This document shows positions 32,087-40,776 of a stretch of 47,159 bases of DNA, piece by piece. How positions within the stretch are numbered: position 1 is the stretch's first letter; each line of letters starts with the position of its first letter. Source of the DNA: UBA1020 sp964520495 (GTDB lineage: Bacteria; Patescibacteriota; Saccharimonadia; Saccharimonadales; Saccharimonadaceae). A model generated the notes under the pieces. That model searched no databases and was not told the DNA's origin. It saw nothing but the letters and a program-made list of their open reading frames with translations. The stretch spans positions 1 through 47,159 of the forward strand of contig CAZFMZ010000004.1 of assembly GCA_964520495.1 (NCBI GenBank), read 5' to 3'. The translations under genes were made by a program, and so were the position numbers.

Positions 32087-32245
32087 ATGGCAGAAGAAAA
32101 AGACATCTCCATCGTAGACACCGGCAGTTCTGACGACGTCAGCGTATTGCGTGTGCTGCTCCATAACATCCGCGGCCTCAGCCCGGTATCGACCACCGAC
32201 TACCTGAACGTACCGGTGTCGATCGAAAACGACGTCGAATCGTAA
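32087..32245 (+). CDS. Small hypothetical protein, 52 residues
   Basis: Starts MAEEKDISIVDTGSS and has a hydrophobic-polar pattern DVSVLRVLLHNIRGLSPVSTTDYLNVPVSIE that looks like a short folded unit. It begins 9 nt after the repeat-protein stop and therefore shares its transcript. It ends 60 nt before argS. Too short to identify; reading frame and codon use fit a real gene. Confidence 0.55.
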   Translation: MAEEKDISIVDTGSSDDVSVLRVLLHNIRGLSPVSTTDYLNVPVSIENDVES

Positions 32246-32270
32246 GCCGCCTCTGTTGGAACGATTCGCT

Positions 32271-32298
32271 TTGAGGCTTACTCTACCCCTGTTATAAT
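32271..32298 (+). promoter_or_regulatory. Promoter of argS, leaderless type
   Basis: TTGAGG (32271-32276), 16-nt spacer, TATAAT (32293-32298), 7 nt (GACAGGG), then ATG 32306. The ATG at 32297 overlaps the -10 box and is not a usable start for this transcript. Confidence 0.6.
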
Positions 32299-32305
32299 GA
32301 CAGGG

Positions 32306-33973
32306 ATGAATGAGACTATCGCGGCAGCGGTCAAGAAATTATACGATATCGACCTTGAGGTCGTGCTCAGTCGGCCTGAACCAAAGTTCGGTGACTACGC
32401 GACTAACGTGGCATTGCAGCTGGCGGGCAGAGTCGGCAAGAACCCGCGTGATATCGCGGATGAACTGGCGCAGGAACTGGAAACGCTTGACGACGTGTCG
32501 GCCGTCGAAGTAGCCGGCCCCGGCTTTATTAACCTGCGCCTAAACGACCGTTCGCTCCTGGCTGATGTACTACGCCAACCATTCGAGACGCGCCAGGATG
32601 GTCAAATGGTAATCGAGTATAGTTGTCCCAATGCCTTCAAAGAACTCCACACCGGTCATTTGTACCAGACCATTGCCGGCGACATTCTGGCACGGTTAGT
32701 GGAGCGATCCGGAGTCACCGTCCATCGCACGAGCTTCGGCGGTGACGTGGGCCTACACGTGGCGAAGTGCTTATGGGGAATGATCGACATGCTGGGTGGC
32801 ATGGCACCCGACAAGCTTGATGACGTGGAGGCGACACCCTTCGCTCGTGCTCGTTGGATCAGCCAATGCTATGTGCGCGGTGCCGGGGCCTATGAGCAGG
32901 AACCATCCGTCAAAGGAGAGATCGATGAACTCAACAAGACCATTTACGGGTTACATGAGACGGGCGACCATGAGTCGGCATTGGCACGGTTGTACTGGAC
33001 GACGCGCCAGTGGAGCTTCGACTATTTCGACGCCTTTTATAAGTTGATCAAAGTGGATGGTATGCGGTACTACCCAGAGAGCGAGACTGCCACGGTAGGG
33101 TTGGAGGTCGTGCGCGACCAGTTGGCGAAAGGTAACCTGAAAGAATCTGACGGCGCAGTGGTCTTTGAAGGTGACGAATCGAAACATCTGCATACCCGCG
33201 TCTTCATCACTGGCAAAGGCCTACCGACATACGAAACAAAAGATATCGGCGTCATCTGGATGGAGCGGGCCGACTACCAGTTCGACAGTCGGGTACTCAT
33301 TACCGGCAACGACCAGACCGACTACATGCGCGTGGTGTTCGCCGCGGCCGAATTGTTCGACCCATCGCTTGCCGGCACCATGACGCATCTGACGAACGGC
33401 ACGGTTCGTTTCGGCGATGGCAGCAAGATGAGTTCACGACTTGGCAACGTCTCGCGCGCGGCCGACGTCATCGACATCGTGCGCGAGAAGGTGACGGAGC
33501 TGGTCGCCGACGAAGCGATGGTCGAGGCGGTAACGCTCGGTGCCATTAAATATATCTTCGCCAAGTATCGCTTTGGCGGCGACATCGCCTTCGACGTTGA
33601 GGAAACGGTGACATTGAGTGGCAACTCCGGCCCATACCTACAATATGCGCACGCTCGGGCGCGTAGCATTCTTGCCAAAGCCAACAAGGAAGCGGTAAGT
33701 GAGCTTCAGCAGCTTGAGGCAAGCGAACGCGAGTTGGTCCGCAAGCTAGGCGAATATGCCGAGGTGGTTGAAAAAGCGACCCGTGAACTGATGCCGCACC
33801 ATATATGTAGCTATCTATATGAACTGGCGCAGGAGTTCAACCGTTTCTATGAGAAGTCGCGCATCATCGGCGATGACCGGGAAGCGGAGCGGCTGTATCT
33901 GGTCGGCTTATACGCCACGACGTTGGCTGACGGTCTCGGTCTGCTCGGCATCGAAGCGCCGGAGCATTTGTAA
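32306..33973 (+). CDS. argS: Arginyl-tRNA synthetase
   Basis: 555 residues, class Ia. Charges tRNA-Arg. An N-terminal tRNA D-loop binding domain (about 1-100, EPKFGDYATNVALQLAG is the family FGDY block), class signature PNAFKELHTGHLYQTIAGD (HTGH), second signature as KMSSRLGNV, and the anticodon-binding DALR domain at the end (EFNRFYEKSRII, YATTLADGLGLLGIEAPEHL). ATG 32306 is preferred to 32297 because of the promoter. Confidence 0.97.
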   Translation: MNETIAAAVKKLYDIDLEVVLSRPEPKFGDYATNVALQLAGRVGKNPRDIADELAQELETLDDVSAVEVAGPGFINLRLNDRSLLADVLRQPFETRQDGQMVIEYSCPNAFKELHTGHLYQTIAGDILARLVERSGVTVHRTSFGGDVGLHVAKCLWGMIDMLGGMAPDKLDDVEATPFARARWISQCYVRGAGAYEQEPSVKGEIDELNKTIYGLHETGDHESALARLYWTTRQWSFDYFDAFYKLIKVDGMRYYPESETATVGLEVVRDQLAKGNLKESDGAVVFEGDESKHLHTRVFITGKGLPTYETKDIGVIWMERADYQFDSRVLITGNDQTDYMRVVFAAAELFDPSLAGTMTHLTNGTVRFGDGSKMSSRLGNVSRAADVIDIVREKVTELVADEAMVEAVTLGAIKYIFAKYRFGGDIAFDVEETVTLSGNSGPYLQYAHARARSILAKANKEAVSELQQLEASERELVRKLGEYAEVVEKATRELMPHHICSYLYELAQEFNRFYEKSRIIGDDREAERLYLVGLYATTLADGLGLLGIEAPEHL

Positions 33974-34000
33974 CGGCTTGCCCTTTCGGGGGTGGGGGAG

Positions 34001-34231
34001 TATAATCCGGAACCAGGAACAACGCCATGAGGAATATCACCAATCAAATCGGACTCATTCTCATCGTCCGCTTTAAGGTGCCCTCGGCAGCGTAGTTTCA
34101 GCTTCAACCGAAACATCCAAAGCCGCCGAGGGAAACTCCCTCGGCGCTTTCGTTACTTCGGCAGAAGCGAGTAGCAGGACGGAAGGCGGATAGTCCGTTT
34201 TCCGAGCACATCCTACAACCAGGAGGAAGTC
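34001..34231 (+). promoter_or_regulatory. Leader region with attenuator-like alternative hairpins
   Basis: Promoter TTGCCC (33978-33983), 17-nt spacer, TATAAT (34001-34006). The leader has a 22-codon frame (34027-34095). Segment A CCCTCGGC (34081-34088, end of that frame) can pair perfectly with segment B GCCGAGGG (34125-34132); B can instead pair with segment C as GCCGAGGGA-AAC-TCCCTCGGC (34125-34145), a strong hairpin followed by a weak T-run. A:B and B:C exclude each other, as in amino-acid attenuators. An AGGAGG site precedes the gene at 34232. Confidence 0.5.
34027..34095 (+). CDS. Putative leader peptide, 22 residues
   Basis: MRNITNQIGLILIVRFKVPSAA, with a run of branched-chain residues (IGLILIV). 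Starts about 15 nt after the expected transcription start. There is no strong Shine-Dalgarno site (AGGAAC 6-10 nt before the ATG is the nearest). Its 3' end covers segment A of the alternative hairpins. May be a regulatory leader or chance. Confidence 0.4.
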   Translation: MRNITNQIGLILIVRFKVPSAA

Positions 34232-34459
34232 ATGGCAGACCCGCTCATCAAGGACGAGATCTTCACGGCTCTTGAGGACGGTCCCATTACCGTCACGACA
34301 CACGGCGAGTTCCGAAGCGCTGCGCGCGTGCACGGCAGCAGCAACCAGGTCAAGCGTGCGCTCGGCAGTCTCATCAAGGACGGCGTCGTTCGGCGTCACC
34401 GCCCAGCACCCAACGGGTGCACCGCACCTGAGCAGCCGATTACCTTCTCGCTGCGCTAG
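34232..34459 (+). CDS. Small winged-helix-like protein
   Basis: 75 residues. The pattern IKDEIFTALEDGPITVTTHGEFRSAARVHGSSNQVKRALGSLIKDGVVRRHRP fits a winged helix-turn-helix: helix, short helix, recognition helix (SSNQVKRALGSLIKDG) and a basic wing. One Cys. Good AGGAGG site before ATG. Probably a DNA-binding regulator; target unknown. The long leader upstream suggests that its own expression is controlled. Confidence 0.65.
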   Translation: MADPLIKDEIFTALEDGPITVTTHGEFRSAARVHGSSNQVKRALGSLIKDGVVRRHRPAPNGCTAPEQPITFSLR

Positions 34460-34502
34460 ACACGTCGACGTCCATCCACGACGCCAGTGACGTGTTCCTC
34501 CA

Positions 34503-34551
34503 CCGAGGGGCGACCATACGCGATGTGATCCATCGCCCGGTCGCCCCTCGG
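34503..34551. repeat. Long perfect inverted repeat downstream of the winged-helix gene
   Basis: Arms CCGAGGGGCGACC (34503-34515) and GGTCGCCCCTCGG (34539-34551), 13 bp without mismatch, with a nested stem GCGATG/CATCGC in the loop. No T-run follows, so it is not a standard terminator. It could be an RNA stability element or part of a small RNA. Confidence 0.7.
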
Positions 34552-34620
34552 GGCACCCTCACATTCGTATTTCATAAATGCTACAATTCCTTCAATACGT
34601 TGGCTTATTAAAGGAGGATT

Positions 34621-35076
34621 ATGGCAACCACACAACACAAGGATTCTTCAGCTGTCGAGCGTGCTAAGCGTGAGGCAAACAAGGCGCGCGTCGAGGCTGC
34701 TAAGGCTCGGGCTGACGCTGCCAAGGCGCGGGCGAACGCGCTCAGCGGCGGGCACGCGGCGGGATTCTTCAACTTCATCCGGGAACAGGGTGTCGTCGGC
34801 TTGGCCGTTGGTCTGGCAATCGGCGCCGCGGCCGGAGCGAGCGTGAAGTCCATCGTCGACAACCTGATTTCACCGTTGGTCGCACTCTTGACCCAGGGCG
34901 TCGAATTGAACACGCTCAAGTGGATCATTCAGGAAGCTGAAGGTGGCAAGGCGGAAGTGGCACTTGGGTGGGGCGCCGTCGTGAGCTCGCTCATTACGCT
35001 GATGGCCACGGCCCTGGTAATCTACCTGGTAATTCACGCCGCCAAGCTCGATCGGATCGATAAGAAAAAATCGTAA
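34621..35076 (+). CDS. mscL: Large-conductance mechanosensitive channel, MscL family
   Basis: 151 residues. MscL opens a wide pore under membrane tension to release osmolytes. The core starts at about residue 45: GFFNFIREQGVVGLAVGLAIGAAAGASVKSIV (first helix lining the pore, Gly/Ala-rich) and NLISPLVALL; the second helix is near 120-140 (SSLITLMATALVIYLVIHA), followed by a Lys-rich end. The first 44 residues are an added Ala/Lys/Arg helical repeat (AKREANKARVEAAKARADAAKARANA) not found in standard MscL. Extended -10 (TGC-TACAAT, near 34581) and AAAGGAGGA site. Confidence 0.85.
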   Translation: MATTQHKDSSAVERAKREANKARVEAAKARADAAKARANALSGGHAAGFFNFIREQGVVGLAVGLAIGAAAGASVKSIVDNLISPLVALLTQGVELNTLKWIIQEAEGGKAEVALGWGAVVSSLITLMATALVIYLVIHAAKLDRIDKKKS

Positions 35077-35092
35077 GCAGTTGTTCTGAAGC

Positions 35093-35124
35093 TAAAACCG
35101 CCCTCGCGTCAAATGGCGGTTTTA
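35093..35124 (+). terminator. Terminator after mscL
   Basis: Stem TAAAACCGCC/GGCGGTTTTA (10 bp) around a 12-nt loop, ending in TTTT within the stem. Placed 17 nt after the mscL stop and before the glutamate dehydrogenase gene. Confidence 0.8.
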
Positions 35125-35182
35125 CATTGCCGTTTGAGGGGCGTAGTATCAGAAATGGACTGTCAAATGAAGGAGGGGGACT

Positions 35183-36373
35183 ATGCTGGCGCATGCGCAT
35201 GATATGATTTCCCGGGCCGCCAAGCGCCTGGGGTTGGATGAGACGACAAGGAGCAATCTGCTGAGACTTGATCACGAGCACACCGCGACGATCACTACTA
35301 GTTTCGGCGACTTTCAAGCGTTTCGCATGCAGCACAGCAATCACCGTGGACCATACAAGGGCGGTATCCGCTTCCATCCCGACGTCGATCACGATGAAGT
35401 CAAAGCCTTAGCAACCCTGATGAGCATCAAGGCCGCTGCCGTCGATATCCCACTAGGGGGAGGTAAGGGCGGCGTGGTGATACGCCCGCGTGACTATAGC
35501 GCAGTGCAGCTGGAAGAAGTCGCTCGCGGGTACGTACGGGCGTTTCATGCGCACCTTGGCCCACAGACTGACGTGCCAGCTCCCGACGTCAACACCGACG
35601 CGCAGGTGATGGACTGGATGGTGGATGAATACGAGCGTCTGAGCGGCGATACCTCGAAGGCGTCATTTACCGGTAAGTCACTCGCAAATGGCGGATCGGA
35701 AGGTCGCACAGCGGCGACCGGACGTGGGGGCATGCTGGCGTTACGTGAGTACTGTCAGCGGCAGGGAATCAACACGCAGGGGCTTCGCGTTGCCGTGCAG
35801 GGGCTCGGCAACGTCGGCTTTTATTTTGCCCAAGCGGCGCAAGCGGAGCTGGGTGTGCGGATAGTAGCGGTGGCCAGTTCCCGCCAGACGCTGATCTGTG
35901 ACAAAGGCTTCGATTTTCACGGCATGGCGTTCTCGCGCACGGCAGTGGAAGAGCTGGCAAAACAGGTCACGCATACGCTGCCGGCAGTAGCCGTCTTGTC
36001 TGCTGAGGCCGAGGTGATGGTGTTGGCGGCGATGGAAAACGCCGTGACGGCCGAGAACCACCAGGTCCTACAGGCAACTACGGTGCTCGAGCTGGCGAAC
36101 GGCCCGGTCGATACACCGGCCCTCGATGCTCTGGAGGCGCGTGGCGTCACGGTAATCCCCGACGTGGTTGCCAATGCCGGCGGTGTCATCGTTAGCTACT
36201 TGGAGTGGCGCCAGAACCTGGCAGGCGAACACTGGTCGGAAGAGCGCGTCAATGACGAGCTGGAACGGATCATGATTGCCGCGATGGATGCATGTCAGGC
36301 GCGGGCCGAGCAGGACGGTTCGATGCTAAAAGCGGCGGCGTTCACATTGGCGCTCGAGCGGCTGGCGACATGA
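35183..36373 (+). CDS. Glutamate (or leucine/valine) dehydrogenase
   Basis: 396 residues. Oxidative deamination of glutamate to 2-oxoglutarate, or the reverse. N-terminal catalytic domain: GPYKGGIRFHPDVDHDEVKALATLMSIKAAAVDIPLGGGKGGV with the catalytic Lys and the PLGGGKGG block, then APDVNT. Rossmann NAD(P) domain: VAVQGLGNVG. C-terminal PDVVANAGGVIVSYLEW. GAAGGAGGGGG site gives ATG 35183. Residues would fit GDH better than leucine dehydrogenase by length, but substrate use is inferred. Confidence 0.9.
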   Translation: MLAHAHDMISRAAKRLGLDETTRSNLLRLDHEHTATITTSFGDFQAFRMQHSNHRGPYKGGIRFHPDVDHDEVKALATLMSIKAAAVDIPLGGGKGGVVIRPRDYSAVQLEEVARGYVRAFHAHLGPQTDVPAPDVNTDAQVMDWMVDEYERLSGDTSKASFTGKSLANGGSEGRTAATGRGGMLALREYCQRQGINTQGLRVAVQGLGNVGFYFAQAAQAELGVRIVAVASSRQTLICDKGFDFHGMAFSRTAVEELAKQVTHTLPAVAVLSAEAEVMVLAAMENAVTAENHQVLQATTVLELANGPVDTPALDALEARGVTVIPDVVANAGGVIVSYLEWRQNLAGEHWSEERVNDELERIMIAAMDACQARAEQDGSMLKAAAFTLALERLAT

Positions 36374-36415
36374 TTGCTATACTAGAACAAGTAGACGATA
36401 GAGACAGGAGGCAGC

Positions 36416-37003
36416 ATGAATATCACGATCATCAGTGGTAGTATCCGGCAGAACCGGGGCACGCCACAGGTAGCCGAGTGGGTACGACAGACGGCCGAAC
36501 GGCTCGCTTCGGACGTAACCTTCACCTTGCTTGATCTAAAAGAGCTTCATTTGCCGTTTTTTGATGAGCCTTTACCACCGCAGGATGCCAAAGGAAGCCG
36601 AGAGGTGGGTCCGGAAGTACGAGAGTGGCTGGCGGCAATGGGCTCGGCCGATGGTTTCATCTTCGTGACACCGGAGTACAATCACGGGCTGCCAGCGGCA
36701 TTGAAGAACGCCATCGATTTCCTTGATTTCCAGCTGACGCGCAAGCCCGCAGCCATCGTATCGCACGGTGGCGTAGGTGGGGCACGGGCGAACGAGCAGC
36801 TTCGTCTGGTACTCAACAGCACGTTGGGCGGCGTGCCGATTCCGGAGAGCGTCACACTCAAGGCCTCGCCAGCCACCAAGCCGGTCTTTGACGATGCCTA
36901 TGAGCTACTAGACGAATATACGCAGGCCCAGCGACCGCTCGAAACGCTGATTAACAGCATCGTATGGTATGCCCGGGCCCTGAAAGCCGCCCGTGGGGCA
37001 TAA
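36416..37003 (+). CDS. NADPH-dependent FMN reductase family protein
   Basis: 195 residues, flavodoxin-like fold. IISGSIRQNRGTPQVAEWV binds FMN phosphate (family SxRxxS block) and FVTPEYNHGLPAALKNAIDFL is the conserved PEYN(H/G)GxPAALKNAID motif. Reduces quinones, azo dyes or flavin with NADPH. An extended -10 box TGC-TATACT near 36375-36380 and a CAGGAGG site precede the ATG. msrB follows with a 4-nt gap, so the two likely form a small redox/stress operon. Confidence 0.93.
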   Translation: MNITIISGSIRQNRGTPQVAEWVRQTAERLASDVTFTLLDLKELHLPFFDEPLPPQDAKGSREVGPEVREWLAAMGSADGFIFVTPEYNHGLPAALKNAIDFLDFQLTRKPAAIVSHGGVGGARANEQLRLVLNSTLGGVPIPESVTLKASPATKPVFDDAYELLDEYTQAQRPLETLINSIVWYARALKAARGA

Positions 37004-37007
37004 CGGC

Positions 37008-37400
37008 ATGAAACGCGATGATGAATGGAGGCAGAAGCTGACACCCGAACAGTATCGGGTGTTGCGTGAGAAAGGCACTGAAGCGCCGTTTAGCGGCGAG
37101 TACGACAGCGTATTCGACCCGGGAACGTATTCCTGCGCGGCCTGCGGCAGCGAATTGTTCGATAGCCAGACCAAGTTCGACGCCCATTGCGGCTGGCCAA
37201 GTTTTTATGAGGCCCAACCAGGTGCGGTCGTTATGACGGCCGACGATTCACTCGGTATGAGCCGCGTGGAGGTGACATGCGCTACCTGCGGCGGTCACCT
37301 GGGACATGTGTTCGAAGGCGAAGGGTTAGGAGTGCCTACCGATCAGCGGTATTGCATCAATTCGGTCAGCCTCAGCTTCAAACCTGACAAAGCGTTGTGA
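37008..37400 (+). CDS. msrB: Peptide methionine-R-sulfoxide reductase MsrB
   Basis: 130 residues. Repairs methionine-R-sulfoxide in proteins. Structural zinc held by two CxxC pairs (CAACGSEL and CATCGGHLGHVF), catalytic Cys in RYCINSVSLSF, and the substrate block FDAHCGWPSFYE. ATG 37008 chosen over GTG 36993, which would overlap the previous gene, because the family starts with a short helix before the LTPEQYRVLREKGTE block. Confidence 0.94.
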   Translation: MKRDDEWRQKLTPEQYRVLREKGTEAPFSGEYDSVFDPGTYSCAACGSELFDSQTKFDAHCGWPSFYEAQPGAVVMTADDSLGMSRVEVTCATCGGHLGHVFEGEGLGVPTDQRYCINSVSLSFKPDKAL

Positions 37401-37484
37401 AATAAGACGTCCGCACGAGCATGCGCCGTGCCGGTGGTATTATTAGGCTAGAAACGCTAAGAAGCGGTGGGGTGAAAGGCTGAT

Positions 37485-40229
37485 ATGGGGCGAAAGCTGC
37501 GTGCCGAACAGCACGGTGTATTTCCAGGGTTACCAGAGCACGACAGATTTCATGAGCGAGATCGGGTTCTGAAACGAGCGCTAGCCAAACGAGCCGGCCT
37601 GCCAGCCCCTGAACGTAAGCCATACGAGAACCTTGGTAACCGCGAGTTGCCCGTCTATCAAAAGAAGCCTGATATCCAAAAGGCAATCCGCGACCATCAG
37701 ATTTCCATGGTCGAGGGCGCGACCGGCAGTGGCAAGAGCACCCAGATCGCCCAATATGGTCTTGAGATGGGCTATCACAAGATTGTCTACCTTGAGCCTC
37801 GCGTACTGCTGGCCGACAACCTGGCTGATCAGATTCAACGTGAACTGAACGATCAATTGGGACAAGGTGAGGGCGAGGAGCTAGTCGGTGTGCGTCACTC
37901 CGAGCGCTCAACCGGACGCGACAAGACGATTGAGATTATGACGCCGGCAACCTATATGCGGGTGATGGATGAGTTGCAAGAATTTGACGATGAGCCGGTG
38001 CTGATTGTCGGTGATGAGATCCATGAGAAAGATTTCGAGACCGAAATGGCTGTCGCCGCCTCCGTGAAGCGGCTGCGGGACAACCCGAAGTGGCGCATGG
38101 TGCTGGCGAGTGCCACGCTTGATGCTGAGTCGATTCACCAGGCATATAGTGATATCAACGGCCGACCGGTGCCGCGAGTGATGGTCGAAGGGCGACCACA
38201 CGAACTGCAGATTATCGATGAACCGGAGATGACGGCTGACGAAGCATTGGTGAAGTATGGTGATGGACACGACAAGGCCATGATATTTACGGCCGGCAAG
38301 GCGGAGATCCGGGACACCATCAAGGATATTCGGAAGCTCCATCTGCCGAAGACCAAGACGAGCCGCTTGCATGCAAAGCTCTCTCGCCGAGACATCAAAC
38401 AGGCCACCCACATGCAGCTGGCTGAAGGTGAGCGGCAAATCATTGTGTCAACCTCCGCCGGACAATCAGGCATTACCGTCCCTGGCCTGACATTGGTCAT
38501 TACTGATGGTACGACCCGACGGCCGCATCTTGATGCTGACGCCACACCGGGACTATTCAAAGAGTACTGCGCCCAGGATGAGCTGATTCAACAAGGGGGC
38601 CGGGCCGGACGTGACGTAGCCGGAGGCATGGTCGTACGGGTGGCACCATCTGATCCGTTGTTCGAATTCGTACCATTCGAAGAACGCGCCAAGCAAGCAC
38701 CAGCTCAGATTTACCACACCAACATCTCACGAAATGTGCTGCTTGCAGCCTCGTTCGACGTTGACTTCTACCAGCTGAACAAATACCTGATTCACAAGGT
38801 TAACCAGCGGACCATCCTGGAAGCTTATGAAGTGCTGTACCGGCTCGGTGCACTCGATGAGCTGAACAATATTACCGACATCGGCAAGACGATGAACCGT
38901 TTTCCGCTTCGACCCGAGCTAAGCCGTGTCGTCACTGAAGGCGTTATGAAGGGAAGTGACGCGAATCTTATGCAGCACCTGGTAGCCATCGTCAGCGCTG
39001 TTGAATCTGGCGGGTTGCCCTACTTCGAAAAGGGCATCGGCATGAAATGGCGCGATGACATTCGGCCGGAAACGACCGACGATTACATGGCGCAACTTGA
39101 TATGTTCTATGCAACCCGGCAGTTCTATGCGCATGGTGACGTCAATGAAGCCGAGCTCGAGGAGCGGAACTACGACCTGAAGAATACCTACCGGGCGCAT
39201 AAGACGTTTGATAAGATTTTGCGCACGCTTGGTCTGAAATCTGGCGAGTTGGATACCACGCCACCCACGGCTGCTCAAATCGAGCAGCTCCACGACCTGT
39301 TGCTGTCCGGTCTGTTCGATTTCGCGCATGAGAAGGTTGCCGGCGAAGGGAAGGCGGTCGAGTACGCTAGTTTACATGATCGGCATGAAGCGGTTCACCG
39401 GAAGCTTTCAACCCGGGGTACCTATAAAGGCCGGGATGAGCTAGTGATCGGCATGCCCCGCCGTTTTGAAAAACGAGAAAAATCGGAGCTAGTCGAACAC
39501 AACGTAATTGAAAATGTCTTCCCGACATCATTGCAGAAACTGACCCGCCACGTCATGCATCTGACGGAGCGAAAACCGGTCACGTCGGCCAGCGTCCAGG
39601 GTGGTCAACTGAAACGAACCGACGACCTTTATTTCGGTACGCGCAAGCTGGCCGAGGTGCCTTCCTTATCCCAGCTGACGCATACTGATGAAACGAAGCG
39701 GTTGTTGCGTGAGGCAGCCTTCGCGAAGCCGACGCAGACGCTCGAAGAGCTGACCGACATCAAGCGTACGTTGGAGCGGCTGGTCCGCGTGACACCGGAG
39801 GCTGAGATGGACCGATATTTCCCGAATGGTATTCTGACCGACGAATGGCTGATGGATGCGATCGCTGAAGCCATCGATAACGACGTCGATAACATCTATC
39901 TGCTCGACAACCGGCTACGTTCACGAATGGTGTACGATAATATCTCGCTACGCACTTGGATATCGGAGTCGGACGAACAGGAACTATATGAACGTTCACC
40001 AGAGTATATCCGGTTAGCAGACGGCATAGAGTATCAGCTGTACTATTCGCACGGCAAGCCGATTATCAACGGATTCAACCTCAAAGACAGCGACCTGCTC
40101 TCACCAGAAGGCCTGCGTTTACCCGACGGCCGCGAGGTCTACATCAGCTATAAGATTGGACATGACACGAAGCGGCATCCGGCCGCCGCGATCATGGAAT
40201 ACGCCGCCCAGCTTGACGGTTCGGTATAA
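37485..40229 (+). CDS. DEAH-box helicase, HrpA/HrpB-like
   Basis: 914 residues. ATP-dependent RNA helicase. Motif I GATGSGKST (about residue 81), motif II DEIH, motif III SAT, motif V STSAGQSGITVPGLTLVITDG, motif VI QGGRAGRD. The winged-helix/ratchet region follows near 440-560 (LNKYLIHKVNQRTILEAYEVLYRLGALD), and the C-terminal 300 residues are family-specific and not recognised. Preceded by GAAAGG 5 nt before the ATG. Substrate unknown; bacterial HrpA acts on mRNA or stalled ribosomes. Confidence 0.9.
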   Translation: MGRKLRAEQHGVFPGLPEHDRFHERDRVLKRALAKRAGLPAPERKPYENLGNRELPVYQKKPDIQKAIRDHQISMVEGATGSGKSTQIAQYGLEMGYHKIVYLEPRVLLADNLADQIQRELNDQLGQGEGEELVGVRHSERSTGRDKTIEIMTPATYMRVMDELQEFDDEPVLIVGDEIHEKDFETEMAVAASVKRLRDNPKWRMVLASATLDAESIHQAYSDINGRPVPRVMVEGRPHELQIIDEPEMTADEALVKYGDGHDKAMIFTAGKAEIRDTIKDIRKLHLPKTKTSRLHAKLSRRDIKQATHMQLAEGERQIIVSTSAGQSGITVPGLTLVITDGTTRRPHLDADATPGLFKEYCAQDELIQQGGRAGRDVAGGMVVRVAPSDPLFEFVPFEERAKQAPAQIYHTNISRNVLLAASFDVDFYQLNKYLIHKVNQRTILEAYEVLYRLGALDELNNITDIGKTMNRFPLRPELSRVVTEGVMKGSDANLMQHLVAIVSAVESGGLPYFEKGIGMKWRDDIRPETTDDYMAQLDMFYATRQFYAHGDVNEAELEERNYDLKNTYRAHKTFDKILRTLGLKSGELDTTPPTAAQIEQLHDLLLSGLFDFAHEKVAGEGKAVEYASLHDRHEAVHRKLSTRGTYKGRDELVIGMPRRFEKREKSELVEHNVIENVFPTSLQKLTRHVMHLTERKPVTSASVQGGQLKRTDDLYFGTRKLAEVPSLSQLTHTDETKRLLREAAFAKPTQTLEELTDIKRTLERLVRVTPEAEMDRYFPNGILTDEWLMDAIAEAIDNDVDNIYLLDNRLRSRMVYDNISLRTWISESDEQELYERSPEYIRLADGIEYQLYYSHGKPIINGFNLKDSDLLSPEGLRLPDGREVYISYKIGHDTKRHPAAAIMEYAAQLDGSV

Positions 40230-40230
40230 T
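40225..40230 (+). promoter_or_regulatory. -10 box near the orn start
   Basis: TATAAT followed by 9 nt and ATG 40240, with no Shine-Dalgarno site. A leader of only one or two nucleotides is expected. Confidence 0.45.
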
Positions 40231-40239
40231 TGGTAACAT

Positions 40240-40776
40240 ATGACGAAACACGCCAAACTATTATGGATGGACCTAGAGATGACCGGCCTCGACCCGGTCG
40301 AGGACCGCATACTGGAAGTTGCCGCCGTGGTGACCGATTGGAACTTCAACGAGCTGGCGAGCTATACGGCCGTCAAGAAGGTCGGTCCGAACCTGATGAA
40401 GACACGTATGGTCGGTGAGTTCTGGACGAAGTTTCCCACAGTACGCGAAGCGCTGGTAAATCAAAATGCTGACGGCAAGAACGGCCGGACGGTCGAAAAT
40501 GAACTGCTTGCGTTCATTGACGAACACTTCACAGCCGATGAAAGAGTGCTGCTAGCTGGTAACTCGATTCACCAAGACCGGAAGTTCATCGATAACGAAT
40601 GGCCTCGCCTCAGTCAGCGCTTGCACTATCGGATGCTCGACGTCAGTGCCTGGAAGGTCGTATTCGAAGGTAAATATAAGAAGAAGTTCGCCAAACCGGA
40701 GGCTCATCGGGCTTTGGAAGATATCCGAGGCAGTATCGAGGAGCTGCAGTATTACCTTGGTAAGGTACGGGTATGA
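40240..40776 (+). CDS. orn: Oligoribonuclease
   Basis: 178 residues. 3'-5' exonuclease of the DEDDh group that removes di- to pentaribonucleotides. Exo I: WMDLEMTGLDP (Asp, Glu), Exo II: GNSIHQDRKFIDNEWP (Asp), Exo III: HRALEDIRGSIEELQYY (His and Asp). All acidic residues and the catalytic His are in place. The stop overlaps the start of the next gene (ATGATG). Confidence 0.95.
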   Translation: MTKHAKLLWMDLEMTGLDPVEDRILEVAAVVTDWNFNELASYTAVKKVGPNLMKTRMVGEFWTKFPTVREALVNQNADGKNGRTVENELLAFIDEHFTADERVLLAGNSIHQDRKFIDNEWPRLSQRLHYRMLDVSAWKVVFEGKYKKKFAKPEAHRALEDIRGSIEELQYYLGKVRV

